Below are positions 8,006 to 16,911 of a stretch of 64,000 bases of DNA, piece by piece. A program made the translations under genes and the position numbers. The notes under the pieces are model-generated. The model did no database searches. It had not been told where the DNA came from and worked only from the letters and a program-made list of their open reading frames with translations. Position 1 is the stretch's first letter. Each line of letters starts with the position of its first letter. Source of the DNA: Massilia polaris (lineage in GTDB: Bacteria; Pseudomonadota; Gammaproteobacteria; Burkholderiales; Burkholderiaceae_D); contig NZ_JABBGG010000003.1 of NCBI RefSeq assembly GCF_012927275.1, positions 1-64,000 of the forward strand. The letters run 5' to 3'.

Positions 8006-9159
8006 TGACCAAGCCGCGGGCGAGTGGTTCCCAGCAATCGTTGAAGTGTTTGAAGAAATGACCTGTTGCGTTGCGCTGGTAGATTTACGGCCGTCACAAA
8101 CCAGAGGTGTTGAAGAAAATCTGTGGAATCGGCAAAATAGTTAGGGTATGCCTCCTTAATACCGCCCACTGCCGTAGTCGACACCAGCGCAACGACCCTG
8201 TGTGGGGTTTCCGCGGCAATTTTTTCACACTTAATGTATCGTGCCTCAGCCTCGGCGTTCATATCATCACTGTAGAGCGAGCTGCTAACTTGTCGCTTTT
8301 TTGTATCAACCTCGATTAGAGCATAGCCGGTTACAGGGACTTCACTTAGTCGTTCGTTTATGATGTTAAGGGATTGGGCGAAAGCGTTGAATTTAGTGAT
8401 TACATCCAGTTGCACACAGGCTTCTTGTGCGACGCGACATGCCTCGATAAGATCGGGCCTAGCAAGAATCTTGCCCTCGTAATTTTCGTATTTTTCCGCA
8501 TCGGTCAAGGTATCGAATAAGTGAATCGATTCCATAACCGCAAATTGTTCACTGACGCTGCGAAAAAATTTCTTCCAATCTGCATTTCCTTGGTTTGATT
8601 TCAATGCTTGGCCAGTGAAAAGATCCACAATTTCCAACGCTGTTGCCCAATCGTGCTGAAGAGACGTTCGCACTTGAATTTCAATACTTTTCATCTCTTC
8701 CGACGACTCGCCGAACGCCCCTATCAAGTGATACCCGCGGTAACCGTCGTCCTTCGGATTTTTAATATAATCTTTGGATTTGATCTTCCCAGTGCTCACC
8801 TTGAATTCAGGACGTTTCCTGAGTTCGCGAACAAGCTGCCTCAAACGTTTCTCATTCGAAACAATTGCGCGACATCCACCAATGTCTTGCATATTTCGAA
8901 GTTTCATCGTGTCATAGCGACGCAACTTAGCCACGATGGAAACGTAACGCTTCAACCTCTTTGCGAAAATTGTCGATTTATCTTTTTTCTGCGCCACGTT
9001 TTGCAAAATGTTAAATGCAATTTCAAGTGGCTTTTCATGGCTAAAACGCCAGTATGAGAGGATGTCCATCGCTTCCGAGTATGCCGCCGGGTCGGTGTTT
9101 ATTAGGTCGGCATCGAGCAATTTTTCGCCGGCTTTGATAATCGCTTTTCCAGAATACAT
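8002..9159 (-). CDS. RelA/SpoT-domain nucleotidyltransferase
   Basis: A 385-residue protein with a (p)ppGpp-synthetase-type fold at about 60-190: KLRNMQDIGGCRAIV, then KNPKDDGYRGYHLIG (G-loop-like), then SIEIQVRTSLQHDWATALE carrying the E-x-Q motif of the active site. There is no HD hydrolase domain and no TGS or ACT domain, so it is not RelA, SpoT or a canonical long Rel. The C-terminal about 150 residues include YALIEVDTKKRQVSSSLYSD and AYPNYFADSTDFL and match nothing I can name. Relatives of this fold make alarmones or, as toxSAS or CapRel, modify nucleotides or tRNA; the substrate here is open. It is the first gene of a coupled two-gene unit; its promoter must lie in 9160-9240. Confidence 0.85.
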   Translation of the reverse strand: MYSGKAIIKAGEKLLDADLINTDPAAYSEAMDILSYWRFSHEKPLEIAFNILQNVAQKKDKSTIFAKRLKRYVSIVAKLRRYDTMKLRNMQDIGGCRAIVSNEKRLRQLVRELRKRPEFKVSTGKIKSKDYIKNPKDDGYRGYHLIGAFGESSEEMKSIEIQVRTSLQHDWATALEIVDLFTGQALKSNQGNADWKKFFRSVSEQFAVMESIHLFDTLTDAEKYENYEGKILARPDLIEACRVAQEACVQLDVITKFNAFAQSLNIINERLSEVPVTGYALIEVDTKKRQVSSSLYSDDMNAEAEARYIKCEKIAAETPHRVVALVSTTAVGGIKEAYPNYFADSTDFLQHLWFVTAVNLPAQRNRSFLQTLQRLLGTTRPRLGQ

Positions 9160-9240
9160 TCGCTAGATTGCTCGCAAAGAATAATTGATTGATGGGATAA
9201 CGCATTGTCAGTCAGCACGACCAACGCCACTGACTTCGCT

Positions 9241-12200
9241 CTATTCTAGCGTGGTAAATCCGAATCCGCCTCCGCCCGGGGTCTCAATCACGAACATGTC
9301 GCCGGCCTGCATATCCGTTTTACCGATGTGTGCGAGCTGTTCGACGCTGCCGTCGGCGCGAACGACAGTGTTGACGCCCTTCGCGCCCTCGCCTCCGCCT
9401 GCCATGCCGAACGGCGCGTAGATGCGGTTGTTGGACAGGATCGCCGCTGTCATCGGTTCGAGGAAGCGCACTTTACGCACGCCGCCGTTACCGCCATGCC
9501 AGCGCCCTTCTCCCCCCGAACCTTGGCGGATCTCGTAGCTCTCAAGCCGCACCGGGAATCGGAATTCGAGGATCTCGGGGTCGGTGAGGCGCGAGTTCGT
9601 CATATTGGTCTGCACCACATCGGTTCCGTCGAAACCCTCACCCGCACCGGAACCGCCCGAAATCGTCTCGTAATACTGGTACTTCGCATTCCCGAACGTG
9701 AAGTTGTTCATCGTGCCTTGCGATGCCGCCAGCACGCCCAGTGCGCCGTACAGGGCGTTGGTGATGCAGGTCGAGGTTTCGACGTTGCCCGAGACGACCG
9801 ACGCCGGATACTGCGGATTGAGCATCGAGCCAGGCGGGATGATGACGTTGAGCGGCTTGAGGCAGCCCGCGTTGAGCGGAATTTCGTCGTCGACCAGCGT
9901 GCGGAACACGTACAGCACCGCCGCCATGCACACCGCCGACGGCGCGTTGAAGTTATTTTCAAGCTGGCCGGAGGTGCCGGTGAAATCGATTGTCGCGCTG
10001 CGGGTCGGATGATCGACCTTGATCGAGACCTGGATCTGGGCGCCGTTATCGAGCTGGCAGGTGTAGCCGCCGTCCTTCAGCGCGGTGATCACGCGGCGCA
10101 CCGCTTCTTCCGCGTTGTCCTGTACGTGCCCCATGTATGCCTGCACGACGTCCAATCCGAAGTGCGCGACCATCTTGTGCAGTTCGTCGACGCCCTTCTG
10201 GTTTGCCGCGACCTGCGCGCGAAGGTCGGCCATGTTCTGGTCGGGATTGCGGGCCGGATAACGCGCACCGGCCAGCAGCGCCCGGGTCTCGGCGTCGCGC
10301 AGCAGTCCATTGGCGCCGTCGACCAGTTTGAAGTTGTTGATCAAAACGCCTTCCTGGTCGATGGTCACCGAATCAGGCGGCATCGAGCCTGGCGTGGTGC
10401 CGCCGATATCCGCATGGTGGCCGCGCGAGCCGACGTAGAACAGGATGGTCTGGTCCGCCTCGTCGAACACCGGCGAGATCACCGTCACGTCAGGCAGGTG
10501 CGTGCCGCCGTGGTAAGGATCGTTCAGCATGAATACGTCGCCGGGGCGCATCGCGCCTGCGTTTTCGCGCATGACGGTCTTGATGCTCTCGCCCATCGAG
10601 CCAAGGTGCACTGGCATGTGCGGCGCGTTGGCGATCAGGTTGCCGCGTGCGTCGAACAATGCGCAGCTGAAGTCGAGGCGCTCCTTGATGTTGACCGAGT
10701 AGGCGGTGTTCTGCAGGCGCAGCCCCATCTGCTCGGCGATCGACATGAACAGGTTATTGAAGATCTCGAGCATCACCGGATCGGCCGTCGTGCCGATCGC
10801 ACGGCGCTCCGGCAGTGCTTCGACGCGCGTCAGCACGAGGTGGTTGAAGTCGGTTACCTGCGCCTGCCAGCCTGGCTCCACAACGGTGGTCGAGTTGTCT
10901 TCGGCGATGATGGCGGGACCCTTGATGACGTCACCGGGCCGCATGCCAGCACGCTTGTACAGGCCAGTCTCGTGCCACTCATCGCCGCCGAACATGCGCA
11001 CGCGCTCATGCGGCATCAGCGGCGCGCTGCGCTCGGAAATATCGGAGGCGAAGCTTTCAGCGGGCGCGTCGGATTTGCCGATGGCTTCCACCGAGACGGC
11101 TTCCACGACGAGGGCCTTGGACGGCATCAGGAACGAGAAGCGCTTCTTGTACGCGGTCTCGAACTGAGCCTTCATGCTGCCCGGCGCGTCGAACAGCACG
11201 ATGATGGCCGAATCGGTGCCTTCATAACGCAGGTGGACGCGGCGTACCAGCTCAATGCGCTCCGGTGCTACGCCCTGCTTCACCAGTTCATCGGTCGCGC
11301 CCTGGCCCAGCACTGCCAGGCGCTCATCGAGGGCCGCCTGTGCCAGGTCGTCAAGCCGCTGTTCGACAGCGGACTCGCGCATCGATGTCTGGTCCGCGAG
11401 TCCCATTCCGTACGCGGACATCACACCCGCCAGCGTATGGATGAAAACCGTTTTCATGCCCAGGGCATCGGCCACCAGGCAGGCGTGCTGACCGCCCGCG
11501 CCGCCAAAGCTGGTGAGCGCGTATTCGGTCACGTCGTGGCCGCGCTGCACCGAGATCTGCTTGATCGCGTTGGCCATGTTACCGACGGCGATCTGGATGA
11601 AACCATCGGCAACCTGCTCGGGCGCGGGCGTCGTGCCGGTGGCTGCGCCGATGTCGCGCGCCATTGCGGCGAACGCGGTGCGCACCGCTTCGACGTCCAG
11701 CGGCTGGCTGGCTTCCGGGCCGAACACCTTCGGGAAATGGCCCGGCTGGATTTTACCGAGCATGACGTTGCAGTCGGTGACTGCAAGCGGGCCGCCGCGG
11801 CGATAGCTTGCCGGCCCGGGATTGGCGCCCGCGCTGTCAGGGCCGACGCGGTAGCGGCTGCCGTCGAAGTGCAGGATCGAGCCGCCGCCCGCGGCGACCG
11901 TGTGAATGCTCATCATCGGCGCGCGCATGCGCACGCCCGCCACCTGGGTCTCGAACACCCTTTCGAACTCGCCCGAGAAGTGCGAGACGTCGGTCGAGGT
12001 GCCGCCCATGTCGAAGCCGATAACGCGGTCGAAGCCCGCCAGCTGGCTGGCGCGCACCATGCCGACGATGCCGCCGGCGGGGCCGGACAGGATGCTGTCC
12101 TTGCCCTGGAAGGTGCGCGCATCGGTCAGGCCGCCGTTCGACTGCATGAACTGCAGGTTCACATTCGGCATCTGGCGCGCGACCTGGTCGACGTAGCGGC

Positions 12201-12852
12201 GCAGGATCGGCGACAGGTAGGCGTCGACGACGGTGGTATCGCCGCGCGCGACCAGCTTCATCATCGGGCTGACCTGGTGCGACACCGATATTTGCGTAAA
12301 GCCGATCTCGCGCGCGATGCGGGCGGCGGCGGCCTCGTGTTCAGTGAAGCGGTAGCCGTGCATGAAGACGATGGCGAGTGAGCGCAGGCCGCTGTCGAAC
12401 GCCGCCTGCAGCCCGGCGCGCGTGGCTTCCTCGTCGATGGCCTGCACGATCTCTCCATGCGCGCCCATGCGTTCGTCGACTTCAATCACGTGGCTGTACA
12501 GGAGTTCGGGCAGCACGATATGGCGGTCGAACAGGCGCGGACGGTTCTGGTACGCGATGCGCAGCGCGTCGCGGAAGCCGCGCGTGATCGCGAGCGCGGT
12601 GTGTTCGCCTTTGCGCTCCAGCAGTGCGTTGGTGGCCACCGTGGTGCCCATCTTGACCGCTTCGATCGTGGACACGGGAACCGGTTCGCCTTCGGCCACG
12701 CCGAGCAAGTGGCGGATGCCGGCTACCGCCGCATCGCGGTATTGCTCGGGATTCTCCGACAGCAGCTTGTGCGTCACGATACGGCCGTCCGGCTGGCGCG
12801 CGACGATGTCCGTGAATGTTCCGCCCCGGTCGATCCAGAATTGCCAATCCAT
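9241..12852 (-). CDS. oplAH: 5-oxoprolinase (fused HyuA/HyuB type)
   Basis: A 1203-residue enzyme expected to hydrolyse 5-oxo-L-proline to glutamate with ATP. The N-terminal half is the HyuA or acetone carboxylase beta-like ATPase, with [19 protein letters not shown] at the start, [19 protein letters not shown] at about 290, and [18 protein letters not shown]. The C-terminal half is HyuB-like (NPYHGG-type [24 protein letters not shown], and a glycine-rich [10 protein letters not shown] end). The fused length is normal for 5-oxoprolinase. The open frame extends much further upstream, but homology begins at MDWQFW, and AGGGGACAC precedes that ATG. It is divergent from nnr across about 100 bp. 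Confidence 0.92.
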   Translation of the reverse strand: MDWQFWIDRGGTFTDIVARQPDGRIVTHKLLSENPEQYRDAAVAGIRHLLGVAEGEPVPVSTIEAVKMGTTVATNALLERKGEHTALAITRGFRDALRIAYQNRPRLFDRHIVLPELLYSHVIEVDERMGAHGEIVQAIDEEATRAGLQAAFDSGLRSLAIVFMHGYRFTEHEAAAARIAREIGFTQISVSHQVSPMMKLVARGDTTVVDAYLSPILRRYVDQVARQMPNVNLQFMQSNGGLTDARTFQGKDSILSGPAGGIVGMVRASQLAGFDRVIGFDMGGTSTDVSHFSGEFERVFETQVAGVRMRAPMMSIHTVAAGGGSILHFDGSRYRVGPDSAGANPGPASYRRGGPLAVTDCNVMLGKIQPGHFPKVFGPEASQPLDVEAVRTAFAAMARDIGAATGTTPAPEQVADGFIQIAVGNMANAIKQISVQRGHDVTEYALTSFGGAGGQHACLVADALGMKTVFIHTLAGVMSAYGMGLADQTSMRESAVEQRLDDLAQAALDERLAVLGQGATDELVKQGVAPERIELVRRVHLRYEGTDSAIIVLFDAPGSMKAQFETAYKKRFSFLMPSKALVVEAVSVEAIGKSDAPAESFASDISERSAPLMPHERVRMFGGDEWHETGLYKRAGMRPGDVIKGPAIIAEDNSTTVVEPGWQAQVTDFNHLVLTRVEALPERRAIGTTADPVMLEIFNNLFMSIAEQMGLRLQNTAYSVNIKERLDFSCALFDARGNLIANAPHMPVHLGSMGESIKTVMRENAGAMRPGDVFMLNDPYHGGTHLPDVTVISPVFDEADQTILFYVGSRGHHADIGGTTPGSMPPDSVTIDQEGVLINNFKLVDGANGLLRDAETRALLAGARYPARNPDQNMADLRAQVAANQKGVDELHKMVAHFGLDVVQAYMGHVQDNAEEAVRRVITALKDGGYTCQLDNGAQIQVSIKVDHPTRSATIDFTGTSGQLENNFNAPSAVCMAAVLYVFRTLVDDEIPLNAGCLKPLNVIIPPGSMLNPQYPASVVSGNVETSTCITNALYGALGVLAASQGTMNNFTFGNAKYQYYETISGGSGAGEGFDGTDVVQTNMTNSRLTDPEILEFRFPVRLESYEIRQGSGGEGRWHGGNGGVRKVRFLEPMTAAILSNNRIYAPFGMAGGGEGAKGVNTVVRADGSVEQLAHIGKTDMQAGDMFVIETPGGGGFGFTTLE

Positions 12853-12954
12853 GCGTGTCCCCTGCAAATTCGTTTGAGCGCATATTGTAGTGCGCCGGCC
12901 GCTGATTTTAGCGAAAATGCAGTTTTGAAGTTTCAGCAAGCACTCGGAGGCTAC

Positions 12955-14469
12955 ATGGGAGCACTTTTCAGCGTCGCGGAGATCCGGCAGGCGGAACAGG
13001 CAGCGGCGGCGCAACTGGCGCCAGGAACACTGATGCAGCGCGCGGGCCAGGTGGCCGCGCGCATCGCGATCGACCTCCTGGGCGAAACGCCCGCACCGCC
13101 TGTGCTGGTCCTCGCCGGCCCCGGAAACAATGGCGGCGATGCACTTGAAGTGGCGGCCAACCTCGCGCAGGCCGGTGTCGACGTCACCGTCGTCCACCTG
13201 GCTTGCGTCGGCGATCCTTCGGCGGAAACCGCGCATGCGCTGGCCAAGGCGCGCGCCAGCACTGCCGAATTCACAGATGCGTTGCCGGCCGGCGGGCCGT
13301 GGGCGCTGGTTGTCGACGGCCTGTTCGGGATCGGGCTGGCGCGACCGGTGCAGGGCGAGGCACGCGCCATGATCGAGGCGGTGAACGCCCTGGATTGCCC
13401 GGTGCTGGCGCTTGATGTACCGAGCGGGCTCGATGCCGATTCCGGCGCCGTGATCGGGCCGGATGGCGTTGCGGTCCGCGCGACCCACACGGTCACCTTC
13501 ATTGGCAACAAGCCGGGCTTGCACACCTTTGGCGGCCGCGATTACGCCGGCGAGGTGCTGGTCGCACGACTCGGTATTGCGGAAGACATGCTGCCGGGCG
13601 CCAGCGTCCACCTCAATGAGCCGCACCTGTTCGACCTGGCGTTCGTGGCGCGCCTGCATGACTCGCACAAGGGCAGTTTCGGCGACGTCGCCGTCGTGGG
13701 CGGTGCCCGCGGAATGGCCGGCGCCCCGATCCTGGCGGCGAAGGCTGCGCTGTTTTCCGGCGCCGGACGCGTGTATGTGGCCTCGATCGACCACGGACCG
13801 GCTTACGACAACGCCCAGCCCGAGCTGATGTTCCGCGATGCGGCCAACCACAACTTCGACGGAAGCACCATCGTCGCGGGTCCGGGCATGGGGGATTCCG
13901 CGACCGCGATTCGCGTGCTGGCCAGGGCGCTCGATGGCGACAGCCCGCTGGTGCTCGATGCGGACGCCCTCAACCTGATTGCTGCCAGCCCTGACCTGCA
14001 ATCGCGCCTGTCGGCCCGCCATGCATCGTCGATACTGACGCCGCACCCTTTGGAAGCGGCGCGCCTGCTGGGTGTCACGGCCGGCGTCATACAGGGCGAC
14101 CGGCTGGAAGCGGCGCGCGAGATCGCTGCCCGGTTCGATGCCTACGTCGTGCTGAAGGGATCGGGCACCATCATCGCGATGCCCGATGGCGAGGCCGCGA
14201 TCAACCCGACCGGCAATCCGGGTCTCGCCAGCGCTGGCACTGGAGACGTGCTGGCAGGTCTATGCGGCAGCCTGATGGCGCAAGGCTGGCCGGCGCGCGA
14301 TGCGGCGCTGGCCGCGGTGTGGATGCACGGCGAGGCGGCCGACCGGCTGGTGGCGCAAGGCGCCGGTCCGATCGGACTGACCGCCGGCGAGCTGCCGGAG
14401 GCGATTCGGGCAGTCCTGAACCGGATGGTGGCGGAACGGCCTAAACGAGCCGGCCAGCCGCAATCGTGA
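12955..14469 (+). CDS. nnr: Bifunctional NAD(P)H-hydrate epimerase/dehydratase
   Basis: A 504-residue metabolite-repair enzyme. The N-terminal YjeF_N epimerase domain (about 1-205) has [13 protein letters not shown] and [11 protein letters not shown]. The C-terminal carbohydrate-kinase-like dehydratase domain (about 215-500) has [46 protein letters not shown] and [19 protein letters not shown]. Together they convert damaged NADHX or NADPHX back to NAD(P)H. CGGAGG ends 4 nt before the ATG at 12955 and fixes the start, although the frame is open from 12457. The 3' end overlaps the convergent ybbA gene by 29 bp. Confidence 0.95.
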   Translation: MGALFSVAEIRQAEQAAAAQLAPGTLMQRAGQVAARIAIDLLGETPAPPVLVLAGPGNNGGDALEVAANLAQAGVDVTVVHLACVGDPSAETAHALAKARASTAEFTDALPAGGPWALVVDGLFGIGLARPVQGEARAMIEAVNALDCPVLALDVPSGLDADSGAVIGPDGVAVRATHTVTFIGNKPGLHTFGGRDYAGEVLVARLGIAEDMLPGASVHLNEPHLFDLAFVARLHDSHKGSFGDVAVVGGARGMAGAPILAAKAALFSGAGRVYVASIDHGPAYDNAQPELMFRDAANHNFDGSTIVAGPGMGDSATAIRVLARALDGDSPLVLDADALNLIAASPDLQSRLSARHASSILTPHPLEAARLLGVTAGVIQGDRLEAAREIAARFDAYVVLKGSGTIIAMPDGEAAINPTGNPGLASAGTGDVLAGLCGSLMAQGWPARDAALAAVWMHGEAADRLVAQGAGPIGLTAGELPEAIRAVLNRMVAERPKRAGQPQS

Positions 14470-15157
14470 TGATGCGGGCGCAGCGGGCCGCGATCGACGG
14501 GTCGTGCGTGACCAGCACGAGGGTGGAGCCGCGCTCGCGGTTCAGCTCAAACATCAATTGGATGACCGACTCGCCGGTTGCCGCATCGAGGCTGCCGGTC
14601 GGTTCGTCCGCGAACAGCAGCGGCGGTTCGGTGACGAAGGCGCGCGCCAGGGCGACGCGCTGCTGCTCGCCGCCGGACAGGTACTTCGGATAATGCTTCA
14701 GGCGGCTCGACAGCCCTACCCGGCCCAGCATCGCAGTCGCCTTCTCTTTCGCGTCGGCCTCGCCCCGCAATTCCATCGGCAGCATCACGTTTTCAAGCGC
14801 GTTCAAATGGGCCAGCAACTGGAAGGACTGGAACACGAACCCCAGCTTGGCCTTGCGCAGCGATGCGCGGCCATCCTCGTCCAGGGCGAAGATATCGCTG
14901 CCGTCGAGGATGACTTTGCCGGTCGATGGCGTGTCGAGGCCGGCGAGCAGGCCCAGCAGGGTGGACTTGCCGGAACCCGAAGCCCCGACAATGGCAAGCG
15001 TCTCAGCCGGTTGCACTGTAAAATCGACGCTGTGCAAAATGGTGAGCTCGCCACTGGCGTCAGCCACCCGCTTTGATAAATTGATTACTTCGATTGCCGC
15101 CGTCGATTTGGCAACGTTGTCAACGTAACTATTGGAAGCTTCTGGAATGTCACGCAT
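14441..15157 (-). CDS. ybbA: ABC transporter ATP-binding protein, YbbA/LolD family
   Basis: About 238 residues from the ATG at 15157 (243 from 15172). Walker A is GASGSGKST, the Q-loop is FVFQSFQLL, the signature is LSGGEQQRVALARAF, and Walker B is LLFADEPTGSLD, followed by the H-loop VTHD. This is the MacB/LolD subfamily that works with large-loop permeases in the envelope. No permease gene follows, because nnr converges on it. In E. coli ybbA is likewise divergent from tesA, which supports the name. The 5' end overlaps the tesA start region, so the two transcripts begin within each other's leaders. Confidence 0.88.
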   Translation of the reverse strand: MRDIPEASNSYVDNVAKSTAAIEVINLSKRVADASGELTILHSVDFTVQPAETLAIVGASGSGKSTLLGLLAGLDTPSTGKVILDGSDIFALDEDGRASLRKAKLGFVFQSFQLLAHLNALENVMLPMELRGEADAKEKATAMLGRVGLSSRLKHYPKYLSGGEQQRVALARAFVTEPPLLFADEPTGSLDAATGESVIQLMFELNRERGSTLVLVTHDPSIAARCARIITIAAGRLV

Positions 15158-15785
15158 GCTTGTTAGTCTCAATAAACTGTGGGTCGGCGCCCTGTTGCTG
15201 CTTGCCGCATCGGCGAGCGCCTATTCTGCACCAAAAACGGTGCTCGTGCTTGGCGACAGCCTGTCGGCCGAGTACGGTCTGAACCGCGGTAGCGGCTGGG
15301 TGGCGCTGCTCGAAAAGAAGCTCAAGGCCGAACGCATCAGCGCGACGATCGTCAACGCCAGCATCAGCGGCGAAACCACCAGCGGCGGACGCGCGCGCCT
15401 GCCCGCGCTGATCAGGCAGCACAAGCCATCGGTCGTCGTGATCGAACTGGGCGCCAACGACGGCCTGCGCGGCCTGCCGGTCGCCTCGGCCGAAGACAAT
15501 CTGCGCACGATGGTCGACCTGGCCAGGAAGAACGACGCCCAGGTCCTGCTGGTCGGCATGCGCATGCCGCCGAATTACGGCCGTGCGTACACCGAGCAGT
15601 TCTTCAATATGTACACCAAGCTGTCGACCAGGTACAAAGCGCCGCTGGTGCCGTTCATGCTGGAAGGCGTGGCCGACCAGCCGAAGCTGTTCCAGGCCGA
15701 CCGCCTGCACCCGAACGCGGACGCGCACCCGATCATCCTGGCTAACATCTGGCCCAAGTTCAAGCCGCTCGTAAAGGCCCAATGA
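15147..15785 (+). CDS. tesA: Periplasmic lysophospholipase/acyl-CoA thioesterase I (SGNH hydrolase)
   Basis: A 212-residue GDSL-type esterase with a signal peptide (hydrophobic LWVGALLLLAASASA). Block I is VLGDSLSAEYG (nucleophile Ser), block III is ELGANDGLRG, and block V is DRLHPNADAH with the catalytic Asp and His. Starts at TTG 15132, ATG 15147 and ATG 15156 are all in frame. I prefer 15147 because GGAAG lies at a fitting distance upstream. The stop overlaps the start of mnmH (ATGA at 15782-15785), so the two are coupled. Confidence 0.93.
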   Translation: MSRMLVSLNKLWVGALLLLAASASAYSAPKTVLVLGDSLSAEYGLNRGSGWVALLEKKLKAERISATIVNASISGETTSGGRARLPALIRQHKPSVVVIELGANDGLRGLPVASAEDNLRTMVDLARKNDAQVLLVGMRMPPNYGRAYTEQFFNMYTKLSTRYKAPLVPFMLEGVADQPKLFQADRLHPNADAHPIILANIWPKFKPLVKAQ

Positions 15786-16834
15786 AGTATCCTGCCCTAT
15801 TAAACTTCCGCGACATCCTGCCGCAACTCGGCCAATTCGATACGATCATCGACGCCCGCAGCGAGGCCGAGTACGCGCTCGATCATCTTCCGGGCGCGAT
15901 CAACTGCCCTGTGTTGAACAACGACGAGCGCGTACGCGTCGGCACGATGTACAAGCAGGTCGGCGCGTTCGAGGCCAAGAAGCTCGGCGCGGCGCTGGTC
16001 GCGCGCAACATCGCGCGCCATATTGAAGAACGCTTCGCCGACAAGCCGCGCGAATGGAAGCCGCTGGTGTACTGCTGGCGCGGCGGGAACCGCAGCGGTT
16101 CGATGGCGCACGTGCTGGCGCGGATCGGCTGGCCGGCGATCCAGCTTGACGGCGGTTACAAGGCCTACCGCGCTCACGTCAGCGAGAAGCTGTCCGAAAC
16201 CCCGCCGCACACGTTCAAGGTTATTTGCGGGACCACGGGCAGCGGCAAGAGCCGGCTGCTGGAGGTGATGGCCGGGATTGGCGCACAGGTGCTCGATCTC
16301 GAGCAGCTAGCGGCGCATCGCGGTTCGGTGCTCGGCAACCTGCCGAGCCAACCGCAGCCTTCGCAGAAGATGTTCGAGTCGACGATCTGGCAGAAGCTGC
16401 GCGAGTTCGATCCTGCTGTGACGGTGTTTGTGGAGTCCGAGAGCAAGAAGGTCGGGCAGCTGCGCGTGCCGGATGCGGTGATGGAGAAAATGCGGCAATC
16501 GCCGTGCGTGTCGCTGACCCTGTCGCGGCCGAACCGGGTGCGCTTGCTGATGGAGGATTACGAGCACTTTACCCAGAGCCCGGATACGCTCAATGCGCAG
16601 CTGGATTGCCTGGTGAAGCTGCACGGGCGCGAGAAAATCGACAGCTGGCATCAGATGGCCAATAGCGGCCGGATGCCGGAACTCGTCGATGAACTGCTGG
16701 TTGAGCATTACGACCCGGCTTACCTGAAGTCGATCGACCGGAACTTTGTGCAGTTCAACGAAGCCGAGGTGCTGGAGCTGGGCGATATTTCGGAGGCGGA
16801 GTTCCTGTCCGCGGCCAGGCGCTTGCGCGGGTAG
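15782..16834 (+). CDS. mnmH: tRNA 2-selenouridine synthase
   Basis: A 350-residue enzyme that replaces sulfur by selenium (through a geranylated intermediate) at the wobble 2-thiouridine of tRNAs. The N-terminal rhodanese domain (about 5-130) has IIDARSEAEYALDHLPGA and the active-site Cys in VYCWRGGNRSGSMA. The C-terminal P-loop domain has GTTGSGKSRLLEVM. The length is normal for the family. It is coupled to tesA by ATGA, an arrangement with no evident functional logic. The enzyme needs selenophosphate from SelD, which is not in this window. A strong hairpin terminator follows. Confidence 0.93.
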   Translation: MKYPALLNFRDILPQLGQFDTIIDARSEAEYALDHLPGAINCPVLNNDERVRVGTMYKQVGAFEAKKLGAALVARNIARHIEERFADKPREWKPLVYCWRGGNRSGSMAHVLARIGWPAIQLDGGYKAYRAHVSEKLSETPPHTFKVICGTTGSGKSRLLEVMAGIGAQVLDLEQLAAHRGSVLGNLPSQPQPSQKMFESTIWQKLREFDPAVTVFVESESKKVGQLRVPDAVMEKMRQSPCVSLTLSRPNRVRLLMEDYEHFTQSPDTLNAQLDCLVKLHGREKIDSWHQMANSGRMPELVDELLVEHYDPAYLKSIDRNFVQFNEAEVLELGDISEAEFLSAARRLRG

Positions 16835-16861
16835 CAGCGTGGCATGGGTTCCATAAAACAG

Positions 16862-16896
16862 AAAAGACCCGGCAGCTTCCGCTGACCGGGTCTTTT
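16862..16896. terminator. Rho-independent terminator between mnmH and ppiD
   Basis: An 11-bp stem, aaaagacccgg pairing with ccgggtctttt, with a 13-nt loop and A/T tracts on both sides. It lies between the convergent ends of mnmH and ppiD and should work in both directions. Confidence 0.85.
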
Positions 16897-16911
16897 GATA
16901 TGCGCCGCTGA

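Noticed and set aside
9328-12381. Long open frame on the plus strand opposite 5-oxoprolinase
   Set aside because: It mirrors a gene with clear family motifs, has an R/H/A-rich composition without any domain, and results from GC-rich third codon positions.
12853-14046. N-terminal extension of the 5-oxoprolinase frame to 14046
   Set aside because: The extra 398 codons are antisense to nnr, which has full homology and a good ribosome-binding site; family homology begins at MDWQFW (12852).
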